DNA from: Flavobacterium sp. MK4S-17
GTDB lineage: Bacteria; Bacteroidota; Bacteroidia; Flavobacteriales; Flavobacteriaceae
Assembly: GCF_009848495.1 (NCBI RefSeq)
Contig: NZ_WWEP01000028.1
Coordinates: forward strand, 1 to 64,000
Direction: 5' to 3'
DNA: 64,000 nucleotides
Each line of letters begins with the position of its first letter. Position 1 is the first letter of the stretch. The position numbers and the translations under genes are program-made. The notes below the pieces were generated by a model that did not search any database, had not been told where the DNA came from, and saw nothing but the letters and a program-made list of their open reading frames with translations. Of this stretch, positions 34,943 through 43,400 are shown in pieces.

Positions 34943-35595
34943 TAAATTTCCCTCCTGTTTTTATTCCTTTTTAAAGCAAGGCGGTATTCGCGAAGTAAGA
35001 TTTTTACATCATCGGTCATTTCATTATGAAGTTCTGCTGCCGAAAAGGTGTTATACCCTTCCTTATATTCTTCACTACCGTCTTTCCCTTTGCCATTACG
35101 GCCTCTAACATTGCGGTCTTTATCTACAATAAATACATAATAAGAACCATACTGTGCGTCAAGCTGTTCCTCAACATCCAAAGACTTATGAAACCTTGCA
35201 ATGTTTTCAGGGGATGTAAATACAAAGCGCCAGTCCGATATATCTGCCATTACAGCAAGTTCAGAAATCATTTTATTCACTTTTTCTTCATTACCCTCCG
35301 GCACCAGCATAACTATCTGGAAATCGGCAAAGCCCCTGTATTTGTTGTTTATCTTCTGGCTAAGGTTAAAAATACTTTCTTTTCGTTTTTCAAGGTCGTT
35401 GCCTAAATACCCTACAATAGAAATTTTGTCTTCCAACTGTACAAATTTACCATCAAGGGTTTTACCCTCGGGCAGTTCATTAATGTTTTTGGAAATAATG
35501 GGCAGGAAAAGCGAATTATGCTTTGCCAGCGAAAAGTACAGGTAAATAACCAGTGGCAGTATCAGCAGCCCTATTAAAAGAAACCTTTTTTTCAT
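34942..35595 (-). CDS. Membrane-anchored thioredoxin-like protein lacking cysteines
   Basis: A 217-residue protein with one N-terminal helix (FLLIGLLILPLVIYLYFSL) and a soluble domain. The order GKFVQLEDKISIVGYLGND, FQIVMLVPEG, WRFVFTSPENIARFHKSL, YYVFIVDKDRNVRGR parallels the SCO protein encoded directly after it. At the position of the SCO copper motif it reads YLGNDLEKRK, and the whole protein has no Cys. It is therefore probably a degenerate SCO/thioredoxin partner without metal or redox chemistry. I start it at ATG 35595 because a -7 box lies just upstream; an earlier Met exists at 35616. Confidence 0.75.
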   Translation of the reverse strand: MKKRFLLIGLLILPLVIYLYFSLAKHNSLFLPIISKNINELPEGKTLDGKFVQLEDKISIVGYLGNDLEKRKESIFNLSQKINNKYRGFADFQIVMLVPEGNEEKVNKMISELAVMADISDWRFVFTSPENIARFHKSLDVEEQLDAQYGSYYVFIVDKDRNVRGRNGKGKDGSEEYKEGYNTFSAAELHNEMTDDVKILLREYRLALKRNKNRREI

Positions 35596-35613
35596 CTTGA
35601 AAATATCCTTTTG

Positions 35614-35621
35614 CAAAAATA
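35614..35621 (-). promoter_or_regulatory. Candidate -7 element for the SCO/DUF420 unit
   Basis: Minus-strand TATTTTTG, an exact TAnnTTTG match 18 bp upstream of ATG 35595. It overlaps the T-run of the preceding terminator. Confidence 0.4.
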
Positions 35622-35650
35622 AAAAAGGCGGTTCAAAAAACCGCCTTTTT
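35622..35650 (-). terminator. Terminator after the cyoE-coxIII-coxIV unit
   Basis: A 12-bp stem, AAAAAGGCGGTT / AACCGCCTTTTT with a 5-nt loop, followed on the minus strand by a T run. It separates the oxidase subunit genes from the SCO/DUF420 genes. Confidence 0.85.
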
Positions 35651-35666
35651 TATTAAATGTATTTTC

Positions 35667-36017
35667 TTAAAATAACCATTTGTATTGTGAGTTATGGAAA
35701 ACCTCAAAAACATAATTACCTTCTATCAATATTATGAATATAAGATAAATTATAAGGAATACCAGCGGTGCTACTATAGTCCACCTTAAATTGGCTTTTT
35801 CCCCTTCAAGGTGCATGAAAGCCCACATAATATAATATGCTTTTACAAGAGTCAGAATAATGAAAATCCAGTTTAACAGGTTAAGGTTAAACAGGTTTGT
35901 CATGAATAAAAAATCAGGCTTTTCTATACCCAAAGCTACCTCTACAATTGTTATTATAGATAATATGCCGAATACAGTCCAGATTCTCTTAGTATTTGAT
36001 TCGTGAGAATGTGCCAT
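35667..36017 (-). CDS. Cytochrome c oxidase subunit IV (caa3-type, CtaF-like)
   Basis: A 116-residue membrane protein with three helices (IWTVFGILSIITIVEVALG, LNLLNWIFIILTLVKAYYIM, TIVAPLVFLIIYLIFIILIE). The central AYYIMWAFMHLEGEK segment is characteristic of small bacterial subunit IV proteins (COX4_pro). It starts 24 bp after subunit III on the same strand and is the last gene before a strong terminator. It is a structural, non-catalytic subunit. Confidence 0.88.
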   Translation of the reverse strand: MAHSHESNTKRIWTVFGILSIITIVEVALGIEKPDFLFMTNLFNLNLLNWIFIILTLVKAYYIMWAFMHLEGEKANLRWTIVAPLVFLIIYLIFIILIEGNYVFEVFHNSQYKWLF

Positions 36018-36041
36018 GGTTTTTATAACTTTTTAAATAAA

Positions 36042-37025
36042 TTAAACAAGATAGAAGAATGTAAATACAAATACCCAAACAAGGTCTACAAAGTGCCAGT
36101 ATAAACCAACCTTTTCAACCATTTCATAATTTCTCCTTTTTTCATAAGTACCTAAAAGCACATTAAGGAAAATAATGATATTAAGTATAACACCCGAAAA
36201 TACGTGGAAACCGTGGAAACCTGTTATAAAGAAAAAGAAATCGGCAAAAAGCTTATGCCCGTATTCATTCCTTATAAGGCTTGCACCTTCTACAACTATA
36301 TAAGAATCTTCAATCCTTTTTAAGGACTCTTCCCTTGACAGTACAATTTTTTGCTTTGTATTCTGGTCAATTAATTCTGTTTTAATTAGCAGGTCAGGGT
36401 TTGCCTTAAAGCCTTCCACTACTTCCTGCACGCTGTAATTACCCATAGGGGCAGAATCCTGGAACCAAATACCTTTACTCCTAACATTATTTACCCTTTC
36501 AGCAGGCATATCAACAGCAAAATCAGCAAGCGCAACCCTTTCACCATCTGTATTTACAAATTGCAGTATGGCACCACCATTGGTTTCAACAGCACCATAT
36601 TCACCTTTTATAAAGTTTTTCCACTCCCATGCCTGAGAGCCAAGGAAAATAGCACCACCTATAATGGTTAAAAGCATGTATATGGCAACTTTGGTTTTCT
36701 TCATCTGGTGGCCCGCATCAACTGCAAGTACCATAGTTACAGATGAGAATATAAGTATAAATGTCATTAAAGCCACATAATACATTGGGGCATCTACACC
36801 ATGCAAAAACGGAAAGTGTGTAAATACCTCATCGGCTATAGGCCATGTTTCAATAAATTTAAACCTTGAAAAACCGTAAGAAGCAAGAAAGCCTGAAAAA
36901 GTAAGTGCATCTGAAACGATGAAGAACCACATCATCATTTTGCCGTAACTCGCTCCCATAGGCTCGTTTCCGCCGCCCCAAACTTTTTCGGTAGTAGTAG
37001 CTGTTGTTGTAACTGTCGCTGCCAT
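36042..37025 (-). CDS. Cytochrome c oxidase subunit III with large soluble insertion
   Basis: A 327-residue membrane protein of the COX3 family. N-terminal helices (KMMMWFFIVSDALTFSGFLASYGF, FILIFSSVTMVLAVDAG, VAIYMLLTIIGGAIFLGSQAWEW) and C-terminal helices (FFFFITGFHGFHVFSGVILN, GLYWHFVDLVWVFVFTFFYLV) carry the usual HGFHVFSG and WHFVDLVWV signatures. Between them, about residues 133-245 form a polar insertion (EYGAVETNGGAILQFVNTDG, KGIWFQDSAPMGNYSVQEV) absent from standard subunit III. A second, ordinary-length subunit III gene lies directly upstream. Confidence 0.92.
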   Translation of the reverse strand: MAATVTTTATTTEKVWGGGNEPMGASYGKMMMWFFIVSDALTFSGFLASYGFSRFKFIETWPIADEVFTHFPFLHGVDAPMYYVALMTFILIFSSVTMVLAVDAGHQMKKTKVAIYMLLTIIGGAIFLGSQAWEWKNFIKGEYGAVETNGGAILQFVNTDGERVALADFAVDMPAERVNNVRSKGIWFQDSAPMGNYSVQEVVEGFKANPDLLIKTELIDQNTKQKIVLSREESLKRIEDSYIVVEGASLIRNEYGHKLFADFFFFITGFHGFHVFSGVILNIIIFLNVLLGTYEKRRNYEMVEKVGLYWHFVDLVWVFVFTFFYLV

Positions 37026-37070
37026 ATTGAGTTATTAGTTAAAAAGTTTCCAAATTTACATTTTTTTTCT

Positions 37071-37649
37071 TTAATAGAAATAGAAAAATAAAAACAGGTA
37101 AACCCACAAAACATCAAGAAAATGCCAAAACATTGCACCTAACTCTATTCCAAGCGTTTGTGTAGGAGTGTATTTTTGTTTAAAATGATTATAAATTACC
37201 ACAAGCAGCACAATAAGCCCTGCAAACAGGTGCGCCATATGCACTATGGTAACTATGTAAAGAAAAGATGTTGTTACAGTACTTTCGGCACCTGTAAAAT
37301 AATAGCCATTGGCAATTACTTCAGCAAAGCCATAAAATTGCGACACCACAAAACCTATTCCCAGCGCAAGGGTTGCCAGCAAAAAAACCGTTGTATTATT
37401 CCTGTCACCTTTTTTTATTGCCATTTTTGCAAGGTGAAAAGTAAAACTGCTGGCAATTATTACCACAGTACTTACCATAAACGCAGGTGGCAGGACAAAG
37501 TCATTAAGCCAGTCGGGCCTTGAGGTGCTTACCACGTAGGCACTGGTAAGCCCTGCAAACATCATAAACATACTTATCATGCCAAACCAAAGCAGCATTT
37601 TGTATGACCTGCCTTTTCTATCGTTATGTTCTTTTAAGGACATTTCCAT
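37071..37649 (-). CDS. Cytochrome c oxidase subunit III, short form
   Basis: A 192-residue, five-helix heme-copper oxidase subunit III. Visible segments are LLWFGMISMFMMFAGLTSAY, FVLPPAFMVSTVVIIASS, TVFLLATLALGIGFVVSQF, VTIVHMAHLFAGLIVLLVVI and GAMFWHFLDVLWVYLFLF; the last carries the family WHFxDxxW motif. It is paralogous to the longer subunit III downstream (45 bp gap) and starts 3 bp after cyoE. Both may be present in one oxidase, or serve alternatives. Confidence 0.92.
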   Translation of the reverse strand: MEMSLKEHNDRKGRSYKMLLWFGMISMFMMFAGLTSAYVVSTSRPDWLNDFVLPPAFMVSTVVIIASSFTFHLAKMAIKKGDRNNTTVFLLATLALGIGFVVSQFYGFAEVIANGYYFTGAESTVTTSFLYIVTIVHMAHLFAGLIVLLVVIYNHFKQKYTPTQTLGIELGAMFWHFLDVLWVYLFLFFYFY

Positions 37650-37652
37650 ATT

Positions 37653-38567
37653 TTATCGTATAAATTTGTCTAACACATATATAACCTGCAATAACGAAAT
37701 ATAAGAAACGCTTACAAGCATAAGCCTGCGGGCAGCCGGCCCGTCCATCTGCTTATACAGTTTCACCGCATGCCACAGCATCCACAGCCCCAACAGCAAA
37801 ACAAGTACAGCAGAAACTAAACTTAATTTAAGCGAACCTGTATAACCCGTAGCCGGAAGCAGCGAGGCAAGTATAAGCCATGATGTATAAAGTATGGTTT
37901 GCAAAGCGGTTTTTTTATCGCGCTTACCGGTAGGCAGCATAAAGAAGCCTGCCTTCTTGTAATCATCAAATAAAAACCAGCCAATAGCCCAAAAGTGAGG
38001 AAATTGCCAAAAAAACTGTATAAGGAATAGTGTTCCCGCCTCAATACCAAAATCATTGGTAGCAGCTACCCAGCCCAGCATAAAAGGTATAGCCCCGGGA
38101 AAGGCACCCACAAAAACCGCAAGTGGCGTTACAGTTTTTAAAGGAGTATAAATACTGGTATATAAAAATATAGATATAGCCCCAAACATGGCCGTTTTAG
38201 GGTTAATACTGTATAGTATTGTTATACCCATAATTGTGAGCAGTGAACCCAGTATAAAAGCATTTCTTGACGACACTTTACCCGAAGGTACAGGACGGTT
38301 TTTAGTCCTGTCCATAAGCATATCAAGGTCTTTTTCTATAACCTGGTTATACACATTTGATGCACCCACCATGCAATAACCGCCAATAGTTAGCATAATA
38401 AGTGTACCCCAACTGAATGGGTGCTCGCCGGAAACACCTAACAAATATCCTGCAACAGATGAAAAAACCACGCTTATTGCCAGCCTGGCTTTTGTAATTG
38501 CAGTAAAATCAGCAAAAAGTGCTTTTAGTGATACCGGTTTTTGTGAAGCGTTCAATATAATTTTCAT
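37653..38567 (-). CDS. cyoE: Protoheme IX farnesyltransferase (heme O synthase)
   Basis: A 304-residue polytopic UbiA-family prenyltransferase that converts heme B to heme O, the first step to heme A for the oxidase. Key motifs are NVYNQVIEKDLDMLMDRTKN (the Asp-rich NxxxDxxxD site), RPVPSGKVS, and the second acidic motif around FLFDDYKKAGFFMLP. About nine helices. I start at ATG 38567 because a full promoter sits 19 bp upstream; the open frame extends 7 codons further. It leads the run to subunits III, III and IV. Confidence 0.94.
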   Translation of the reverse strand: MKIILNASQKPVSLKALFADFTAITKARLAISVVFSSVAGYLLGVSGEHPFSWGTLIMLTIGGYCMVGASNVYNQVIEKDLDMLMDRTKNRPVPSGKVSSRNAFILGSLLTIMGITILYSINPKTAMFGAISIFLYTSIYTPLKTVTPLAVFVGAFPGAIPFMLGWVAATNDFGIEAGTLFLIQFFWQFPHFWAIGWFLFDDYKKAGFFMLPTGKRDKKTALQTILYTSWLILASLLPATGYTGSLKLSLVSAVLVLLLGLWMLWHAVKLYKQMDGPAARRLMLVSVSYISLLQVIYVLDKFIR

Positions 38568-38585
38568 TATTGTCAAAAACTGGCG

Positions 38586-38614
38586 CAAAGATACTTCAAA
38601 ATGCTATTTATCAA
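38586..38614 (-). promoter_or_regulatory. Promoter of the cyoE-cox operon
   Basis: Minus strand: TTG at 38614-38612, 18-bp spacer, TATCTTTG at 38593-38586, an exact consensus match with correct spacing. The -7 box ends 18 bp before ATG 38567. Confidence 0.7.
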
Positions 38615-38788
38615 AAGGAATTAACTTTAAAAGAAGCATCAGATTATTTATTATTTTTTTTCTGTACCGACGCAACCTTTCCTTTTATGGCGCATCTATT
38701 ATATGTAACGTCCCTTTCGTAAGGTTTTGTTTAAAATTTAAAGTTGTTACCAAAAAGAAAAATTCGTTACAAAATTGCTATGAAAGAG

Positions 38789-38818
38789 AAAACCTTCCCT
38801 AAACCGGGAAGGTTTTTT
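38789..38818 (-). terminator. Terminator of deoC
   Basis: An 11-bp stem, AAAACCTTCCC / GGGAAGGTTTT with a 6-nt loop, directly after the deoC stop. A T run follows on both strands. The remaining intergenic DNA (38615-38788) shows nothing I can name. Confidence 0.8.
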
Positions 38819-38820
38819 AT

Positions 38821-39564
38821 TTAGTAACTGCTTTCAGCCGAACCACCATAGGCTATTGCCTTTGCCGAAGATGTACCTATGCGCTTAACGCCAAGTGAAA
38901 TCATCTCTATGGCCTCATCATAAGTGCGCACACCACCAGAAGCCTTAACCGGTAAAGGAAATGAATTTTCAAGCATGAGCTTTATTGCCGGTACGGTTGC
39001 ACCATTAGGCGCCCCGCCTTCGGTTTTATAGAACCCTGTTGATGACTTTACAAAAACCCGCTCATAATATCTTTCCTCAAAATGGGAAAGCACAACATTT
39101 TTAATCAGCACACACAGCCTTACTATTTCACTATCGGTTAGGGCAGCGGTTTCAATAATCCATTTAACCGTTTTATTATTTTTTAGCCCTAAAGCAGTAC
39201 ATTCATAAACCTGTTTTTTAACACTATCAATATCCCCCGCCTTAAAGGCAGTATAATTTATAACATAATCAAGTTCATCAGCACCATCGTCAATAGCCTG
39301 CTGTGCTTCCTTCAGCTTATCAAACAGCGGGGCACTTCCTTCAGGAAAATCTATAACAGTACCTACCAAAACAAGAGAATCGGCAGCATCTGTTAACGAT
39401 GAAGCTATTCTAACCATTTCCGGCCTTATCATAATAAGCTTAAACTTTTCTGCTATAGCTTCATTAATATAATGCTTTGCTGTTTCAATGTTTTCTTCTT
39501 CTGTAACCCCTGCCTGCGCAGCCGTTTTTAAGTAGGTAGAATCTAAATATTGTTTTATATCCAT
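38821..39564 (-). CDS. deoC: Deoxyribose-phosphate aldolase
   Basis: A 247-residue class I TIM-barrel aldolase that splits 2-deoxyribose 5-phosphate into acetaldehyde and glyceraldehyde 3-phosphate, in deoxynucleoside catabolism. The Schiff-base Lys lies in VFVKSSTGFYKTEGGA and the second conserved Lys in PVKASGGVRTYDEA, both as in DeoC. The N-terminal DSTYLKTAAQAGVTEEE is a little divergent. It is bounded by terminators on both sides, so it is probably a single-gene unit with a promoter in the 41-bp gap upstream. Confidence 0.94.
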   Translation of the reverse strand: MDIKQYLDSTYLKTAAQAGVTEEENIETAKHYINEAIAEKFKLIMIRPEMVRIASSLTDAADSLVLVGTVIDFPEGSAPLFDKLKEAQQAIDDGADELDYVINYTAFKAGDIDSVKKQVYECTALGLKNNKTVKWIIETAALTDSEIVRLCVLIKNVVLSHFEERYYERVFVKSSTGFYKTEGGAPNGATVPAIKLMLENSFPLPVKASGGVRTYDEAIEMISLGVKRIGTSSAKAIAYGGSAESSY

Positions 39565-39576
39565 AGTCCAAAAAAT

Positions 39577-39601
39577 AATCCCCTGAATAGTTCAGGGGAT
39601 T
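39577..39601 (-). terminator. Terminator of gcvH-vanZ
   Basis: An 11-bp stem, AATCCCCTGAA / TTCAGGGGATT with loop TAG, followed on the minus strand by a T run. It lies between the vanZ stop and the deoC start. Confidence 0.85.
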
Positions 39602-39605
39602 AAAG

Positions 39606-39992
39606 TTAATTATTATCTCTTTTCTTTTTTACCAAAAGCCATAAAATAAGTATAGCGGAACCACTGCCGAGGCTGTTTGCTAATGCATCCAGTAAATCGG
39701 CACTCCTGCCTTCTGTAAACAAAAACTGGCAGGCCTCAATACAGGCACCATACAAAACGGCAACTATAAAGATTAAAAACCTTAGCCTGGCTAAACTTTT
39801 AAACACCCTTACCGAGCGTAAAAAAAGATACCATAATATGGTAAAGGTAAAATAGAATATGAAATGAACAAATTTATCTGCGTCCGGAAGATCAAATTTG
39901 TCTATACTTTCAATACGGGAATTGCTCATAAGGCTTAATACCGTAATCAATACAGTCCAAAGTGCTGCCGGCCATAAAAACCTGTTAAGCAC
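39606..39992 (-). CDS. VanZ-family membrane protein
   Basis: A 128-residue protein with about four helices ([69 protein letters not shown]). The acidic [28 protein letters not shown] segment corresponds to the conserved E-x-x-Q...R-x-x-D-x-x-D...N motif of VanZ-like proteins. General function is unknown; the teicoplanin-resistance link applies only to true VanZ. It overlaps the gcvH stop by 8 bp and is therefore translationally coupled to it. Confidence 0.88.
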   Translation of the reverse strand: MLNRFLWPAALWTVLITVLSLMSNSRIESIDKFDLPDADKFVHFIFYFTFTILWYLFLRSVRVFKSLARLRFLIFIVAVLYGACIEACQFLFTEGRSADLLDALANSLGSGSAILILWLLVKKKRDNN

Positions 39993-40365
39993 CTATCAGC
40001 TCCTTATATTGGTCGCTGCTTAACAGCCCGCTTTCTTCAGACGGGTCGCTTATTTTTACCTTAACCATCCAGCCTTCGCCATAAGGGTCGCTGTTCACTT
40101 TTTCAGGCGTGCTTTCCAACGAATCGTTAAACTCAATTATTTCACCTGATAAAGGCAGGAAAAGGTCAGAAACAGTTTTTACCGCTTCTACCGTACCAAA
40201 AACATCGTCTTTAGCCAATGTCTGGTCAAGCGTTTCCACTTCTACATATACAATATCGCCAAGTTCTTTCTGGGCAAAATCTGTAATACCCACTATAGCT
40301 GTATCGCCTTCTATTTTAACCCACTCGTGGTCTTTTGTGTACTTTAAATCTGCAGGAATATTCAT
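39985..40365 (-). CDS. gcvH: Glycine cleavage system H protein
   Basis: A 126-residue lipoyl carrier that moves the aminomethyl intermediate between the P, T and L proteins of glycine cleavage. The N-terminus [15 protein letters not shown] is diagnostic, and the lipoylated Lys is in [18 protein letters not shown]. The C-terminal [21 protein letters not shown] is typical. No other gcv gene is nearby, as is common in Bacteroidetes. It has its own -7 element downstream of sprA. Confidence 0.96.
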   Translation of the reverse strand: MNIPADLKYTKDHEWVKIEGDTAIVGITDFAQKELGDIVYVEVETLDQTLAKDDVFGTVEAVKTVSDLFLPLSGEIIEFNDSLESTPEKVNSDPYGEGWMVKVKISDPSEESGLLSSDQYKELIGA

Positions 40366-40382
40366 TGTTAGTTTGTTTTAGG

Positions 40383-40390
40383 CAAATGTA
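40383..40390 (-). promoter_or_regulatory. -7 element of gcvH
   Basis: Minus-strand TACATTTG, an exact TAnnTTTG match, 18 bp upstream of the gcvH ATG. No -33 TTG is evident. Confidence 0.45.
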
Positions 40391-40423
40391 TGTTTTATAT
40401 GATTATTTAAAAAAGTTTTTATC

Positions 40424-43400
40424 TTAATTTCCAAATATGTACCTCAGCGTAAACCATGCCCTTATATTGGTTATAGGATAGGTGGTTGATATAACAGCCT
40501 TAGAGAAAGAATGGTCATAATTAAATATAGCCGTAAGGTTTTTACTAAAGGCATAATCGGCTGTAAACTTAACCGACCACATATCCTGGCCACCACCCAG
40601 CTGGTTATTATCATAATCAAGGTAACGCACAATAGTTTCGTTTTTCCTTAAGGTAAAATCAGCCTTAAGGTTTATATCACTTTTTATTGTATTGGTAGGG
40701 TTATCTGCAAGGCGCGAATTAATGGTTACGTCTTTTATACGGTATCCAAGCCCCAGTGTATATTCATTTCCTTTCACCTCGGTAAGCAGGTTGTTATCAA
40801 AGCTAAGGTTTAAAGTCCTGTCCTTTTTAATTTCAGCAAGTATTTTTATAGAGTTCTTCATTTCTAAATCAACCTTAATCAACGGGTTAAACATCTCCGT
40901 AAGATTGACATTTGATATGATATCTTTTGTATAGAAGTTCTTATCATAAAACTGTGCTACATCGTCATTAATTCCCGCTACATAATCAAGATTAGAGCGA
41001 TACGCATTAATATTATAACTTGCTTTATAACCATGCTTCAGGGTAAAGAACTTAAACCTGTCTTTAAAAAACTTATAGCGCATTAAGCCGGTGTACTGTA
41101 CTGTCCAGTTTGGTATTGGTATATTGCGGAACAGCCCTGTTGATACTTTTGAGGCATCCTGCCCTGTATAAGCCGCCAAAAATGCAGGCAATAAAACCTT
41201 TTGGCTGTTTTTACCAAAGCCTACAGGGTATCCTGCATTAGCAGTTGCAAACTCGTTTGTGGGTAATGTAGGGTCTCCGTACCTTGGGAAATTTGTAGAG
41301 CCATAATGCTGTGCAGCCAGCCTGTTGGCAATATCAAGCCTGTTTTCCCTAAACTGATCAAAGGCTTCAGAACCGTTAACATCGCTCGTGCTGAACGCAG
41401 TTTTTATAAGTATGGTTGAAATTTCAAAGTTACCATAGTCATAAGGGGAGCGTGAGTGGTAGTGAAGTTCATCTGTAAGGATAGTAGATTCCCTGTCCTG
41501 ATAATAGTTAACATCATACTGCTCAGAATAGTTATTGGTATATTTCCTGTTCCCTATCAGCTCTATTTTAAAATCAGGGAATAAATCCACTGTAGCATTA
41601 TAATCAAGCGTTTGTGTTTTTGTCTGGGTAAAGTTCTGGTTAAACTCCTCATAATTGGTAAGGTAGCCTCTTTTTGCTGCTTCATACCTAACATCGGCAT
41701 CCTGGCTGCCCAAAATAAAGCCAAGTGTAGGCTTTGTAGTGCCCAGGAAACCAACCCCCGGCAAAAAGCCCGGTAATAAAGTACCGTTCACTTCACTGTA
41801 ATTCACCTGTATGCTTTTTACACTTGTAAGCACACCTAAAAGACCATCTACAAATGTATTGCCGTTTTGCGGCTGTGCGGGTGCAGAAGTAATCCTTTCC
41901 CCCGGCCTTGGCGGTGCCTTAGGCGCAGCATTTCTTGCTGCCGGTTTTTTTACCCCGATACCAATATACTTATACAACAAATCCATATTGAAAGTTGTAT
42001 TAAGTTTATGGGTGTTATTGTTTTGTATGGTATTACCCAACTGGTAAATTATACCGCCTGACTCAATTTGTGAAAGCGCATCGGAAGAACGCTGCCAGTT
42101 ATAGTTAGCCGTATAGGAGTAAGCCGACTTTACAAATGCAAGTGCCGGTATTTTGTTAATCGGAAGGTCGTAATTTACTACAAACTGTTGTGTATGCTGA
42201 TTAGGCTCGCCAGTATTCCAAAAGTCCTGCCATATATTATATTCCTGTATCGGCCTGTTGTTTTCATCAAGGTAATTCCTCACAATGTTGCTTGTAGCCA
42301 CCTGGTAATTAAACTTAAGCGATTTTGTAATATTATAATTGAAGCCATACTGGTAATTAAAGAAATAATTTCTCCTGTACAGCGGGCTTATGGCAATACC
42401 CTCAACATCAACATTCCTGTATTGCTGCCTGTTATACTGCCTTATTATATTGGTGCTGAATGACAGATTGGAAGGAAGGTAATTAAAATTAAAATCCCTC
42501 AGTATTTTCCAGTACTCGCTTTTTTTCATAAAGCCGGTATTTTTAAACGGCTCTACGGGCTTGCTCTGGAAAGTATAGTTATAATCAGCCGTTACCCTTA
42601 CCTGCTGGTCAAGCAGGTCTTCAATTTCATAATCATGGTGCTCCGTCTGGTTAAAGGAGTAGGAAAGCGTAACATTTTCAGGGTCATAAATATGAGGTTT
42701 CTGCTCCGGCGACCTTTCCTTTTTTACACCTATAAAGTTTATACTCTTCCTTTTAGTATAATCAATTGCCCTTTGGCGCAGGTTTTCCTTTTCGGCTTCA
42801 TCCTGTGTTACATCAATGAGCTGGTCAAGTTTTACGTCCTGTTGAAAAGGGTCATATTCGGGTGTAATAATTTCTTCGCCCACAGCATAATTAAACGGCA
42901 GGTTTATAGCCCATTTTTTAGGCAATAGCTTACCTAAATTAACATTGGTAACAAGGTCATATTGTTTAGTGTCTTCCCTGCTTCTTTCATTAGGCCCCTG
43001 CTCAATAGTACCAAAACCAATAGTACTTAATCTTCCTGTTGCCGAAACAGTGGCAAAATCGGCAAAATTGGTATCCATATTGGCTACTGCTGCCATACCG
43101 CCCTTATTATCCATATCCGAAAGGCGAAGCTCATTAAACCATACTTCACCCCTTATACTGCGGTTGCTTGTAGCCGGAAGGTTGTTTTTAACGCCCACCA
43201 TTAAAGTACGCACAAAACCAAAATTAGGATTACCTTTAATACCTATGGTCATATTTTCGCTTAAAGAAGAATCAAGCAGGTTTGCCTGCATATATACAAT
43301 ACCATTGGCATCAGGTGCCGGAAGGTCGGCATCGCCATTCAACACTTTTATTTTAAGTTTGGTTAATGCAGAAAGCGTTACCAGTATCTCGTTTTCATCA

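Noticed and set aside
38781..38823. Short plus-strand peptide ATG AAA GAG ... TAG over the deoC terminator
   Set aside because: Thirteen codons made largely of the terminator hairpin; no promoter match and no reason to expect translation.
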